Assembly (NCBI GenBank): GCA_031264715.1
Contig: JAISDP010000143.1
Coordinates: 1 to 8,713 of the forward strand
From: Bacteroidales bacterium
GTDB taxonomy: Bacteria > Bacteroidota > Bacteroidia > Bacteroidales > UBA4181
Length of the DNA: 8,713 bases
Direction: 5' to 3'
The notes below the pieces were generated by a model. The model ran no database searches, was not told where the DNA came from, and was given only the letters and a program-made list of their open reading frames with translations. Each line of letters begins with the position of its first letter. Within the stretch, counting starts at the first letter, position 1. Position numbers and translations under genes: made by a program. Of this stretch, positions 1 to 6,139 are shown piece after piece.

Positions 1-357
1 TTCATGATATGAAACCCCATACGGGGTTTTGGTTCGGTGTCGGATTACGTTTTTCTATTGATATGGTTCCCCTGACGGGGAAATATATTCTATCGATCTG
101 TCATCCCTGACGGGATTTCCACTGAATGATGGAACGTTACCCGTCAGGACATTCATATCCATAGAAATCAATGCGGAAAACACCAACAAAATCTCCGTAG
201 GAGATTCATGATATGAAACCCCATACGGGGGTTTTTGTGTGGGTCGGCTAAGGGCCTGAAGGGGCGCAAGCAAATGAAATATATCTGATTACGCCCCATT
301 GGGGCTTGGTGCGAATGTGTTTGCTGCAACACAGGGCGTTGCCGGCGTTGCCCTGTG
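1..357. repeat. Mosaic of short GC-rich hairpin repeats (REP-like)
   Basis: No gene is supported here. The stretch is packed with small perfect inverted repeats, mostly with 3-4 base loops: AAACCCC/GGGGTTT at 12-29, TTCCCC-TGAC-GGGGAA at 67-82, ATCCC-TGAC-GGGAT at 103-116, AATCTCC-GTA-GGAGATT at 190-206, a second ACCCC-ATAC-GGGG copy at about 216-234, a degenerate GCC-TGAA-GGGGC at 254-265, GCCCC-ATT-GGGGC at 293-305, and a larger CACAGGGC/GCCCTGTG stem at 330-357. A TGAC-loop motif also occurs in reverse orientation near 139-147. The 26 bases at 1-26 recur identically at 205-230. This resembles the short palindromic intergenic repeats that litter many Bacteroidetes genomes. The function is unknown, and the block begins at or before the window edge. 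Confidence 0.75.
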
Positions 358-395
358 CTAATAATATCGCTCTTTTAAAGCTATTTACAATTACC

Positions 396-426
396 AAAAA
401 AGGGACGCTCATTCCCGCGTCCCTTT
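396..426 (-). terminator. Rho-independent terminator of the 217-residue hypothetical gene
   Basis: A perfect 10-bp stem, AAAGGGACGC (399-408) with GCGTCCCTTT (417-426), encloses an 8-base loop. Read on the minus strand the stem is followed by a run of six T (396-401 as A on the plus strand). It lies 27 bases past the stop codon of the minus-strand gene at 453-1106. That placement supports both the strand and the reality of the gene. Confidence 0.8.
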
Positions 427-452
427 CATTTCCGGTTCTCCTGCCTGCGAAA

Positions 453-1106
453 TTACGGCACAATAGCGCTTATAATTTCGCTCATGGGTCCTGTCTGCCC
501 CTTTTCATTTTGCCAGCACGCTGCTACATAGAGGGTTTTGCCGCGTTGTTCCTCCGTACACTCGATGACGTGCGGAGTCCGTGTTGCCAGCACGCTGCGG
601 GTAAGGGCGCTATGGTCGGCAGGCGGCGCGTCGAGCGTTGCGTAGACAATCACCGCCCCATCTACGCCGTAAGGCTTGGCTTTGCTTTTGGTACCCTGAT
701 CCTGATAGGAAACTTTCAGGCGGCGGAAATCCACCACGTCAATATTGAGTTCCGGGCGTGTCTTCGGCACCGTGATTGTGGTCGGCGTGTCGTCGTGCAC
801 GCGAAGACCCATGTCGATGCGTTCGGCATCGGTAATGACCGGGTTCTTCAGGCGGAATCCCGCCATCGTGCGGATAAGACCGATATAATTCTTACGGGCT
901 GCATTTTTCTCCGCTGTAATGACGGCGGTTCTGCCCGGACTGTCTGCTTTCTTTTGCAGGGGCACAAAAATGTCGTAAGCATTCTGCAAATCCGCAACTT
1001 CATTGGGTGGAATGCCCCATTGAGATGTGTTTGCAGCTACTTTCGAGTTGAAATTGTCGCCCCAGGGCACAAGTTCCGAATCCTTTCTGGGAATATAATC
1101 ACTCAT
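453..1106 (-). CDS. Hypothetical protein, Bacteroidetes family, possible C-terminal fibronectin III-like fold
   Basis: This 217-residue protein starts MSDYIPRKDSELVPW. It has no signal peptide or membrane segment. The first ~75 residues are polar and helix-prone (residues 18-75, including GIPPNEV and ITAEKNAARKNYIGLIR). A proline-rich linker near residue 115 (TPTTITVPKTRPEL) leads to a beta-rich C-terminal part with alternating hydrophobic residues, ending RGKTLYVAACWQNEKGQTGP then SEIISAIVP, which resembles a fibronectin III-type strand pattern. From memory, similar uncharacterised proteins recur in many copies in Bacteroidales genomes; no function is known to me. The ATG at 1106 has no clear ribosome site. 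It is monocistronic, with a strong terminator at 396-426. Its 5' side is crowded by the heptamer repeat and the 21-bp hairpin array. The longer plus-strand frame opposite it is rejected as a shadow. Confidence 0.75.
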   Translation of the reverse strand: MSDYIPRKDSELVPWGDNFNSKVAANTSQWGIPPNEVADLQNAYDIFVPLQKKADSPGRTAVITAEKNAARKNYIGLIRTMAGFRLKNPVITDAERIDMGLRVHDDTPTTITVPKTRPELNIDVVDFRRLKVSYQDQGTKSKAKPYGVDGAVIVYATLDAPPADHSALTRSVLATRTPHVIECTEEQRGKTLYVAACWQNEKGQTGPMSEIISAIVP

Positions 1107-1112
1107 GGCTAT

Positions 1113-1138
1113 GAATTTTGAATTTTGAATTTTGAATT
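1113..1138. repeat. Heptamer tandem repeat GAATTTT, about 3.7 copies
   Basis: Three exact GAATTTT units at 1113-1119, 1120-1126 and 1127-1133 are followed by a partial fourth (GAATT). The repeat lies 7 bases upstream of the ATG of the minus-strand hypothetical gene, where a ribosome site would be expected. It is prone to slippage, so its copy number could vary the spacing or leader of that gene; that role is inference. Confidence 0.8.
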
Positions 1139-1172
1139 ATTGCTTTTGAAAGATGAAATGCTGCACGCTGTC

Positions 1173-1361
1173 GTCCGTTAGCCTTAACGGGAAGGCTCGT
1201 TGACCTCAACGGAAGGCTCGTTCCCCTCAACGAGAGGCGTGTTCCCCTCAACGAGAGACGCGTTCCTCTCAACGCGAAGCTCGTTCCCCTCAACGAGAGA
1301 CGCGTTCCCCTCAACGAGAAGCGCGTTCCCCTCAACGAGAGACCGTTTCCATCAACGGCAT
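1173..1361. repeat. Array of 21-bp hairpin-forming tandem repeats (8 units plus a gene-embedded ninth)
   Basis: Units start at 1173, 1194, 1215, 1236, 1257, 1278, 1299 and 1320, each 21 bp with the core CGTTCCCCTCAACG. A ninth, degenerate copy at 1341-1361 lies inside the ATPase reading frame. Each unit has an inverted repeat around a 6-base loop. Stem bases vary in pairs: CTCGTT/AACGAG in the units at 1215 and 1278, CGCGTT/AACGCG in the unit at 1257, CCGTT/AACGG in the first and last copies. Units at 1236, 1299 and 1320 keep only the inner 3-4 pairs. Both strands stay open through the array because the period is a multiple of three, giving spurious heptapeptide repeats. It sits between the minus-strand hypothetical gene and the truncated ATPase. 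Its role is unknown. Confidence 0.85.
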
Positions 1362-1893
1362 CGATGCAACCAAAAATCCGTTGGACGCCAAAAATCACGT
1401 GTCCTTTCTTTCGGAAAACGTAATGCTTTACGGCAACTTTACCGCCCGGCAAAACCTTGATTTCTTTGCCAAGCTCGGCGGTAAAACCCGACTGACCAAA
1501 GCCGATTACTATGCCCTGCTTCGCAAAGTGGGCTTGCAGGATGAAGCCTTTGAGAAAAAATTAAAAACCTTCTCAAAGGGAATGCGCCAGAAAGTGGGCT
1601 TGGCTATTGCATTAGCCAAGGATGCGGATAACATGCTGCTGGACGAGCCGACTTCCGGCCTTGATCCTCAAGCCGCCGCCGAGTTGGTAGCATTGCTCAA
1701 GGAACAGAAAAGGGAGGGTAAGGCAATATTGATGTGTACGCACGATATTTTCCGCGCAAAAGAACTTGCTGACGAAGTGGGGATCATGAAGCAGGGACAC
1801 ATGGTAAAACGGTTGACCCGGAAGGAATTTTTGGAGGAAGATATGGAAAAGTTGTATCTGGAATATATTGGACAGCATGATTTAATGAACTGA
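1342..1893 (+). pseudogene. ABC-2 exporter ATPase, NosF-like, 5'-truncated (no Walker A)
   Basis: This is the nucleotide-binding subunit that would power the ABC-2 permeases downstream. Homology to the family starts abruptly with TVSINGIDATKNP (1342-1380), directly against the hairpin array, so about the first 60-70 residues including Walker A are absent. Counting from the TTG at 1381, the rest is intact: a NosF-type Q-loop variant FLSEN (residues 9-13), ABC signature FSKGM (64-68), Walker B NMLLDE (85-90), D-loop SGLD (92-95), switch His121 in MCTHD, and the C-terminal DMEKLYLEYIG. The frame is open back to the TGA at 1201, but it holds no ATG, GTG or TTG before 1381 and no ribosome site. 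It ends 8 bases before the permease at 1902. Without Walker A it cannot bind ATP normally, so I call it a broken gene rather than an unusual protein. Confidence 0.85.
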
Positions 1894-1901
1894 AACTTAC
1901 A

Positions 1902-3455
1902 ATGATGATTTGGACAATAGTTAAAAAGGAGTTTCTCAACAATATTATTACTCCGGGGTTTATTGTGGGGTTGGCGTTGTGTCTGGTGTTGATCCCCTAC
2001 ACGATATACACCGGCATCCGGACATATGAAAACCGTCTGGCGCAACACGAAACCGCCACGAAGCATGCGGATGACATTTACCAAAAGTCACAGGTATACG
2101 CACAGGTTAACCCGTTGGTTGTAAAGCCGGTTTCGCCGCTGAGCATTTTCAGCAAGGGCATCACGGAACAGACCGGCTTGTGTGTAGAGCTCGACCGTAA
2201 GGAAAAACCGGTATTTTCGTCGGAAATTGTGCTGCTGAATGAAAATCCGTTCATGGGTAATTTCATGTCGCTGGATTTCACTGCGGCGCTCACCATCCTG
2301 TTGTCGCTGCTTGGAGTGCTGTTTTCGTACGATATGCTTTCACACGAAAAGGAGCAGGGCACGTTGAAACTCTCGCTAAGCAACTCGGTCAGCCGTTCCA
2401 CCTTCTTTTTCGGCAAGATCGCGGGTATTTTTCTCACCCTGTTGCCCATCCTCATTATTTGTTTTCTGATAATCTTCCTTATCATCCAGTTTACACCGTC
2501 CGTCAGGTTTTCGGCAAGCGATTACGGGCGCATTTTGATGCTGGCGCTTATGAGCCTGGTGTATTTCGCATTTTTCGTATTCCTCGGCGGATTTATTTCC
2601 AGCCATACCAAAAGTTCCACATTGAGCATCATTATAAACCTTTTTATCTGGTGTTTCCTGTTGTTCCTGCTACCCAATGCCGCCGCCTACCTCGGCAAAA
2701 ACATTACGAAAGTCGAAGATTACAAGCAATTGGCCTTCAATACTCAGCAAATTGACAATGAATTTTTTAACAAACGGGACGAGATTCAAAAAACATTGAC
2801 GGAAGAAGGTTTTCAATTTGTCGGTTATAACTTTTGTGCCGGCTGGGACTGGGACGGCGGAAACATGATATTGTTCACTCCGCGCTCAACAATGGAATAC
2901 GAACGCCGCCAAAAAGAAATCGTCAATCCACTCCTGCTTGCCAACTGCGATAGAAAGTGGGTGTTACAGCAGGATTATCTGCAACAGGTCTACCGTCAGG
3001 AAAAAACGGTGCGTTACCTGTCGTGTCTCTCGCCGGCTGAAATATTCAAACAGGTCTCCGCTTCACTTTGTCACACCGGCATGGAAAGCGAAGTGGATTT
3101 TATGAACCGGGTGCGAACGTTTCAGGATATGTATTACGGGTATTTTGTGCAAAGCGGGATTTATTCATCTTATGCTTACTTCACGCCACAAAAGGAATCG
3201 GAAATACCCGAAACGATAGAGGAAGGCAACACACAGGCAAGTGCGTGGAGAAAGATCGCCAAGCCGGAATCTACCTTTGATTTCAAATCATTCGGATACC
3301 TCGATACTTCAGCGCTTCCCCGCTTCGCATACACGCAGCCTGCCCTGGCCAAAGACCTGCAAAGCCAGCTGTTTCTCCTTGCCGGGATCATCATTGTGTG
3401 TATTCTGCTGTTCTGGTTCTCGTTCGTTTCATTTATCAAGTATGATGTCAGATAA
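1902..3455 (+). CDS. ABC-2 transporter permease, NosY/DUF3526-like (first permease)
   Basis: This 517-residue inner-membrane protein would be the channel subunit of an ABC-2 exporter; the substrate is unknown. Hydrophobic segments lie at about 18-35, 125-143, 173-196, 209-231, 240-260 and 488-510. A large soluble domain lies between the first two, and a second of about 225 residues precedes the last helix. The segment FSYDMLSHEKEQGTLKLSLS (141-160) followed by NSVSRSTFFFGK is the conserved ABC-2/DUF3526 motif, and SCLSPAEIF (374-382) recurs in the other permeases here as an ISP..VF motif. The protein ends FIKYDVR. The start is ATGATG at 1902/1905, 8 bases after the truncated ATPase stop, an ancestral operon arrangement. 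The frame is intact, but the upstream ATPase is not, so activity would need an ATPase from elsewhere. Confidence 0.85.
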   Translation: MMIWTIVKKEFLNNIITPGFIVGLALCLVLIPYTIYTGIRTYENRLAQHETATKHADDIYQKSQVYAQVNPLVVKPVSPLSIFSKGITEQTGLCVELDRKEKPVFSSEIVLLNENPFMGNFMSLDFTAALTILLSLLGVLFSYDMLSHEKEQGTLKLSLSNSVSRSTFFFGKIAGIFLTLLPILIICFLIIFLIIQFTPSVRFSASDYGRILMLALMSLVYFAFFVFLGGFISSHTKSSTLSIIINLFIWCFLLFLLPNAAAYLGKNITKVEDYKQLAFNTQQIDNEFFNKRDEIQKTLTEEGFQFVGYNFCAGWDWDGGNMILFTPRSTMEYERRQKEIVNPLLLANCDRKWVLQQDYLQQVYRQEKTVRYLSCLSPAEIFKQVSASLCHTGMESEVDFMNRVRTFQDMYYGYFVQSGIYSSYAYFTPQKESEIPETIEEGNTQASAWRKIAKPESTFDFKSFGYLDTSALPRFAYTQPALAKDLQSQLFLLAGIIIVCILLFWFSFVSFIKYDVR

Positions 3456-3506
3456 TTATGAATTATGAGATGAGTGAATATTAAAAAAGAAAAATTAAAA
3501 AAGAAA

Positions 3507-4898
3507 ATGAAGAATCTTATCAAGCATGAAATACAGCAATTCCTTTACGGATTGCGTTTCCCGATAGCTTTAGCAATTGTTCTGATTATGTTTGTGGCTT
3601 CGTCGGTTAGCTATATCGGTGAATACAAAGAGGTGGCCAGGAAATATCACGAACAGGTCGCTAACCAGGAAACCCTGTTGCGCGAGGAGGCAAGCAATGC
3701 TACCAATGTAGCCACAAATGACCGTTCATACCAATTGTCGCCGAGAGGTAGCGGTTTTATTTCGGATTGCGGAGAGTTGAACATGCCCAATACACTTGTG
3801 TATAATGCATATTATCACATAGAATTTGATACCAAAACGAGTAGGAACAACCCGTTCATCATGCCTTCGAGCCGCATCAACTGGGCTTTTGTAATACTCG
3901 TGCTGTTCAGTTTCCTGGCCATCATCTTTTCGTTCGATGCCATATCGGGTGAAAGGGAACAGCGAACATTGACGCTCTGTTTGTCCAATCCGGTCAGGCG
4001 CAGCCACATTCTGGCAAGTAAATTTATCGCCATCAATACCCTGCTGATTACATTCGCCGTTACGGGGATGCTGCTGGCGCTGGTGATACTGATGTTTGCG
4101 CCGACTGTACAGATTACCTCCGAAACATTCCTTGAAATTGGGCTGTTCTTCTTATTTGGGGTATTCTTCATCGGAAGCATGACCGCCATCGGGATGTTTT
4201 CCTCGGTGATCAGCCGCAGTTCAAGCATCAGCCTGCTCCTGTCGGTATCGCTGTGGCTGATTTTCATGATTGCCACGCCAAGCTTTGCCCAAACTGTTGG
4301 CATGAATTTTTACCCGGTGGAAAAATACGTTGTGATGTGGACAAATATCAACGAAAAACGTAAGGAAATAGAAGCTAGCTTCCCCGATGGAAAATGGACG
4401 TCGAGCTGGAATGACCCATTCCTGCCTCAGCATGAAATCAGGGCGGCTATGCAAACGGCTTTCGCCAAAAATGTAGCCGATTTTGAAGCGAAACGCCGCA
4501 ACGAGCAGTTCCGACAGTTGGAGAAAACACGTCAATGGACATGGATTTCGCCGCTGGCTGTGTTCGAATACGGCACGGAAGCGCTACTCGATGGCGGGTA
4601 TCTCCGTTTGCGCAAGAATTACAATGACCTGCAAAATTTCAAAATTCAATATATGCAATGGTTTAAAGACCTGGATGCAAAGGATGACCAGAGTCCGCAC
4701 TGGTACAATGCCCACGAGGATTATTCGACTACAAAGAAAGCCGTTACTTTTGAAGAAATACCGCAGTTTACCGAACGACCTACCACCATCGGCGAACGGT
4801 TATCGGAAACATTAAAATATCTGTCTGTAATGCTGGCGTATATGTGCCTGATGTTTCTTATCACTGTAATGAGATTTGAAAAATACGATGTAAAATAA
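3507..4898 (+). CDS. ABC-2 transporter permease, NosY/DUF3526-like (second permease)
   Basis: This 463-residue inner-membrane permease probably pairs with the product of the gene just upstream as a heterodimeric ABC-2 channel (inference from adjacency and similar architecture). Hydrophobic segments lie near 16-36, 126-145, 173-197, 208-230, 240-260 and 436-455. The ABC-2 motif is FSFDAISGEREQRTLTLCLS (141-160), then NPVRR. WISPLAVFEYG (346-356) matches the SP..(I/V)F motif of the first permease, and the C-terminus is FEKYDVK. I chose the ATG at 3507, which gives MKNLIKHEIQQF, because it matches the start of the third permease (MKHFSTLLIHELKQQ). A GTG 33 bases upstream (3474) would add only a lysine-rich leader. 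The A-rich stretch before 3507 suits Bacteroidetes initiation. The gene sits 51 bases after the first permease. Confidence 0.85.
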   Translation: MKNLIKHEIQQFLYGLRFPIALAIVLIMFVASSVSYIGEYKEVARKYHEQVANQETLLREEASNATNVATNDRSYQLSPRGSGFISDCGELNMPNTLVYNAYYHIEFDTKTSRNNPFIMPSSRINWAFVILVLFSFLAIIFSFDAISGEREQRTLTLCLSNPVRRSHILASKFIAINTLLITFAVTGMLLALVILMFAPTVQITSETFLEIGLFFLFGVFFIGSMTAIGMFSSVISRSSSISLLLSVSLWLIFMIATPSFAQTVGMNFYPVEKYVVMWTNINEKRKEIEASFPDGKWTSSWNDPFLPQHEIRAAMQTAFAKNVADFEAKRRNEQFRQLEKTRQWTWISPLAVFEYGTEALLDGGYLRLRKNYNDLQNFKIQYMQWFKDLDAKDDQSPHWYNAHEDYSTTKKAVTFEEIPQFTERPTTIGERLSETLKYLSVMLAYMCLMFLITVMRFEKYDVK

Positions 4899-4934
4899 AA
4901 TTCATGTATCCTGTCAAAGATCATTGAAAAGATG

Positions 4935-4952
4935 ACCGTAAGTACCGTAAGT
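4935..4952. repeat. Tandem 9-bp duplication ACCGTAAGT x2
   Basis: Two exact adjacent copies at 4935-4943 and 4944-4952 lie in the 77-base gap between the second permease and the ATPase remnant. They may be a replication-slippage scar. No function is inferred. Confidence 0.7.
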
Positions 4953-4975
4953 CAATGTTAAAGGAAATCGCAAAA

Positions 4976-5124
4976 ATGTTACAAACCTGTCAATTAACCA
5001 AGCGTTACGAGGATGACCAGTTAGCCCTCGATTCGCTAAACCTGGAAATCAAACCGGGACAGATATGGAAAAACTGTATTTGGAATATATTGGGCAATTA
5101 CAAACATTACCACTACCATTATGA
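4976..5124 (+). pseudogene. ABC-2 exporter ATPase remnant with large internal deletion
   Basis: The reading frame from ATG 4976 begins like an ABC ATPase, MLQTCQLTKRYEDDQLALDS then LNLEIKPGQI (residues 1-30), and stops resembling the family exactly where Walker A should begin. From 5062 a different frame gives DMEKLYLEYIGQ, the same C-terminus as the truncated ATPase upstream. At DNA level 5061-5097 matches 1839-1875 at 32 of 37 positions. So roughly 170 or more codons, including Walker A, signature and Walker B, have been removed with a frameshift. An AAAGGAAA ribosome-site-like sequence (4960-4967) is retained. In the C-terminal frame the stop TGA (5122-5124) overlaps the ATG (5121-5123) of the next gene, a relic of translational coupling. 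The frame actually read from 4976 runs to a TAG at 5132-5134. Non-functional. Confidence 0.88.
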
Positions 5125-5733
5125 AACATTTTAGTACATTATTGATTCACGAATTGAAACAACAAGCTAAATCATTCATCTTTATATTGATGGTATTGAC
5201 TTCATTATTGACAGCTTTTGTTTGCGGGTATATTCAGATAAGCGATTTTCAAGAACGACAAAGTGTATATCAGGAAGAAAAACGTATTAGCCAGGAATAA
5301 TGAAATATGGGATCAATATCGAAATCTTTTGTTTCAACAGACGGAGAAAAGCATTTCTTTTTCGAAAATATCTCCTTTTTCTGTATTCAGATGGTTAAGT
5401 GATCGTATTTCAGATAATGATTATTATGGGTATATGAATTTTCAGTCACAAGTTTCATTATACCAAGAAGCCTACTGTAACTTTATAAAAGATAAAGATG
5501 CTTCCGATCCAAAAAGTTTTCATCTCATTTGGAATTGTCCCTACAGCAAGTCTGAATTTTTTATGTCACGCAATGTGGTTGATCCCAGCGAAGTTCCCGT
5601 TTTTGACTATCAATCACCTCAAATAAATACAATTATCTATCAAAGTATTAGAGATTTTCTTATTTTATTAACATGGTTGATTGTACTATTTGTAGGGGTT
5701 ACGTACGCTTTTGTAAAATATGATATAAGATAA
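5121..5733 (+). pseudogene. ABC-2 permease remnant with internal deletion and frameshift (third permease)
   Basis: Two pieces of one NosY/DUF3526-like permease remain. The first frame (5121-5300) encodes 59 residues starting MKHFSTLLIHELKQQ, with one membrane helix (IFILMVLTSLLTAFVCGYI) and the charged segment that follows it, then a TAA. The second piece is in another frame, recognisable from about 5297 to 5733. It carries YRNLLFQQ, KISPFSVF (matching the ISP..VF region of the two intact permeases), a periplasmic-like stretch, and a last helix ending YAFVKYDIR. The central helices and the ABC-2 motif are missing, about 250 residues judged against the neighbours. Its DNA is visibly richer in A+T than the two intact permeases, consistent with long decay or a separate origin. 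A programmed frameshift is unlikely because the core is absent. Confidence 0.85.
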
Positions 5734-5748
5734 ATACAGAAGGTTTGA

Positions 5749-5922
5749 TTCGGGCGATTTGGAATACACCTTGCCCAAAATGATGCAAAAAAGGTTATTG
5801 ACCGGTTTTGCAAGTATGAGTTCCTGATCAACTTATCGCATCATTCATTCATCAAGTATCTGGACTTATCCTCAAGATACATTCAAGGACGAGCCACGGA
5901 ACAGCAGTGCAAACAATATTAA
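5749..5922 (+). pseudogene. Possible coding fragment without a start, ending at a terminator
   Basis: An open frame of 57 codons between a TGA (5746-5748) and a TAA (5920-5922) reads FGRFGIHLAQNDAKKVIDRF and continues to ATEQQCKQY. It has protein-like composition but no ATG, GTG or TTG near its beginning. Its stop overlaps the A-tract of the terminator at 5921-5947, as expected for the 3' end of a real gene whose 5' part was lost. I do not recognise the family. It could also be chance. Confidence 0.2.
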
Positions 5923-5947
5923 AAAAGGGGCTATTGCCCCTTTTTTT
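5921..5947. terminator. Bidirectional rho-independent terminator
   Basis: The stem GGGGC (5927-5931) pairs with GCCCC (5936-5940) around TATT, flanked by six A on the left and seven T on the right, so it works as a stem plus T-run on either strand. On + it would end transcription from the permease cluster. On - it lies 18 bases past the stop of the small minus-strand frame at 5965-6117. Confidence 0.85.
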
Positions 5948-5964
5948 AGTTATTCCGTTCTGTA

Positions 5965-6117
5965 TCATTTAGACGTATACCGTTCCATGCGTCCACTTAT
6001 CACAGAATCATACATGTTATCCCACTTCTGGCAATCAATAGAATTGCCTTCCCTGTGAACGGAAAGACGTGAGATACAGTGCCGAAATAAGGTTGAAAAG
6101 AAAATCCGAATTTTCAT
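5965..6117 (-). CDS. Possible small protein of 50 residues, unrecognised
   Basis: An ATG at 6117 opens a frame starting MKIRIFFSTLFRHCISRLSV, with Asn-Ser-Ile-Asp-Cys-Gln-Lys-Trp-Asp in the middle, ending MERYTSK, stop TGA at 5965-5967. An AGG lies 4-6 bases before the ATG. The stop is 18 bases from a good minus-strand terminator (5921-5947). Only ~60 bases separate its start from the ftsE promoter on the other strand, so the two would be divergent. I do not recognise a family, and no TAnnTTTG promoter is visible ahead of it. It could be a real small gene, the 3' remnant of a larger one, or chance. It would be the only gene in an otherwise empty 505-base gap (5734-6239). Confidence 0.3.
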   Translation of the reverse strand: MKIRIFFSTLFRHCISRLSVHREGNSIDCQKWDNMYDSVISGRMERYTSK

Positions 6118-6139
6118 TGACCTGCTTTTGCATTTAAGT

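Noticed and set aside
306..1121. Plus-strand open frame of 271 codons opposite the hypothetical gene
   Set aside because: The composition is Cys/His/Arg-rich as in antisense frames, it starts inside the hairpin mosaic and runs through a minus-strand terminator. The minus-strand frame has recognisable family character and its own terminator.
1173..1361. CRISPR array
   Set aside because: The 21-bp units are contiguous with no unique spacers, and no cas genes are present.
1099..1460. Frames on both strands with heptapeptide repeats (SLRGT.. and FPSTR..)
   Set aside because: They arise only because the 21-bp period is divisible by three and lacks stop codons. There is no supporting start, ribosome site or family.
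5121..5733. Programmed ribosomal frameshift producing one permease
   Set aside because: The two pieces together lack the central helices and ABC-2 motif present in the neighbours, so this is a deletion, not a frameshift site.
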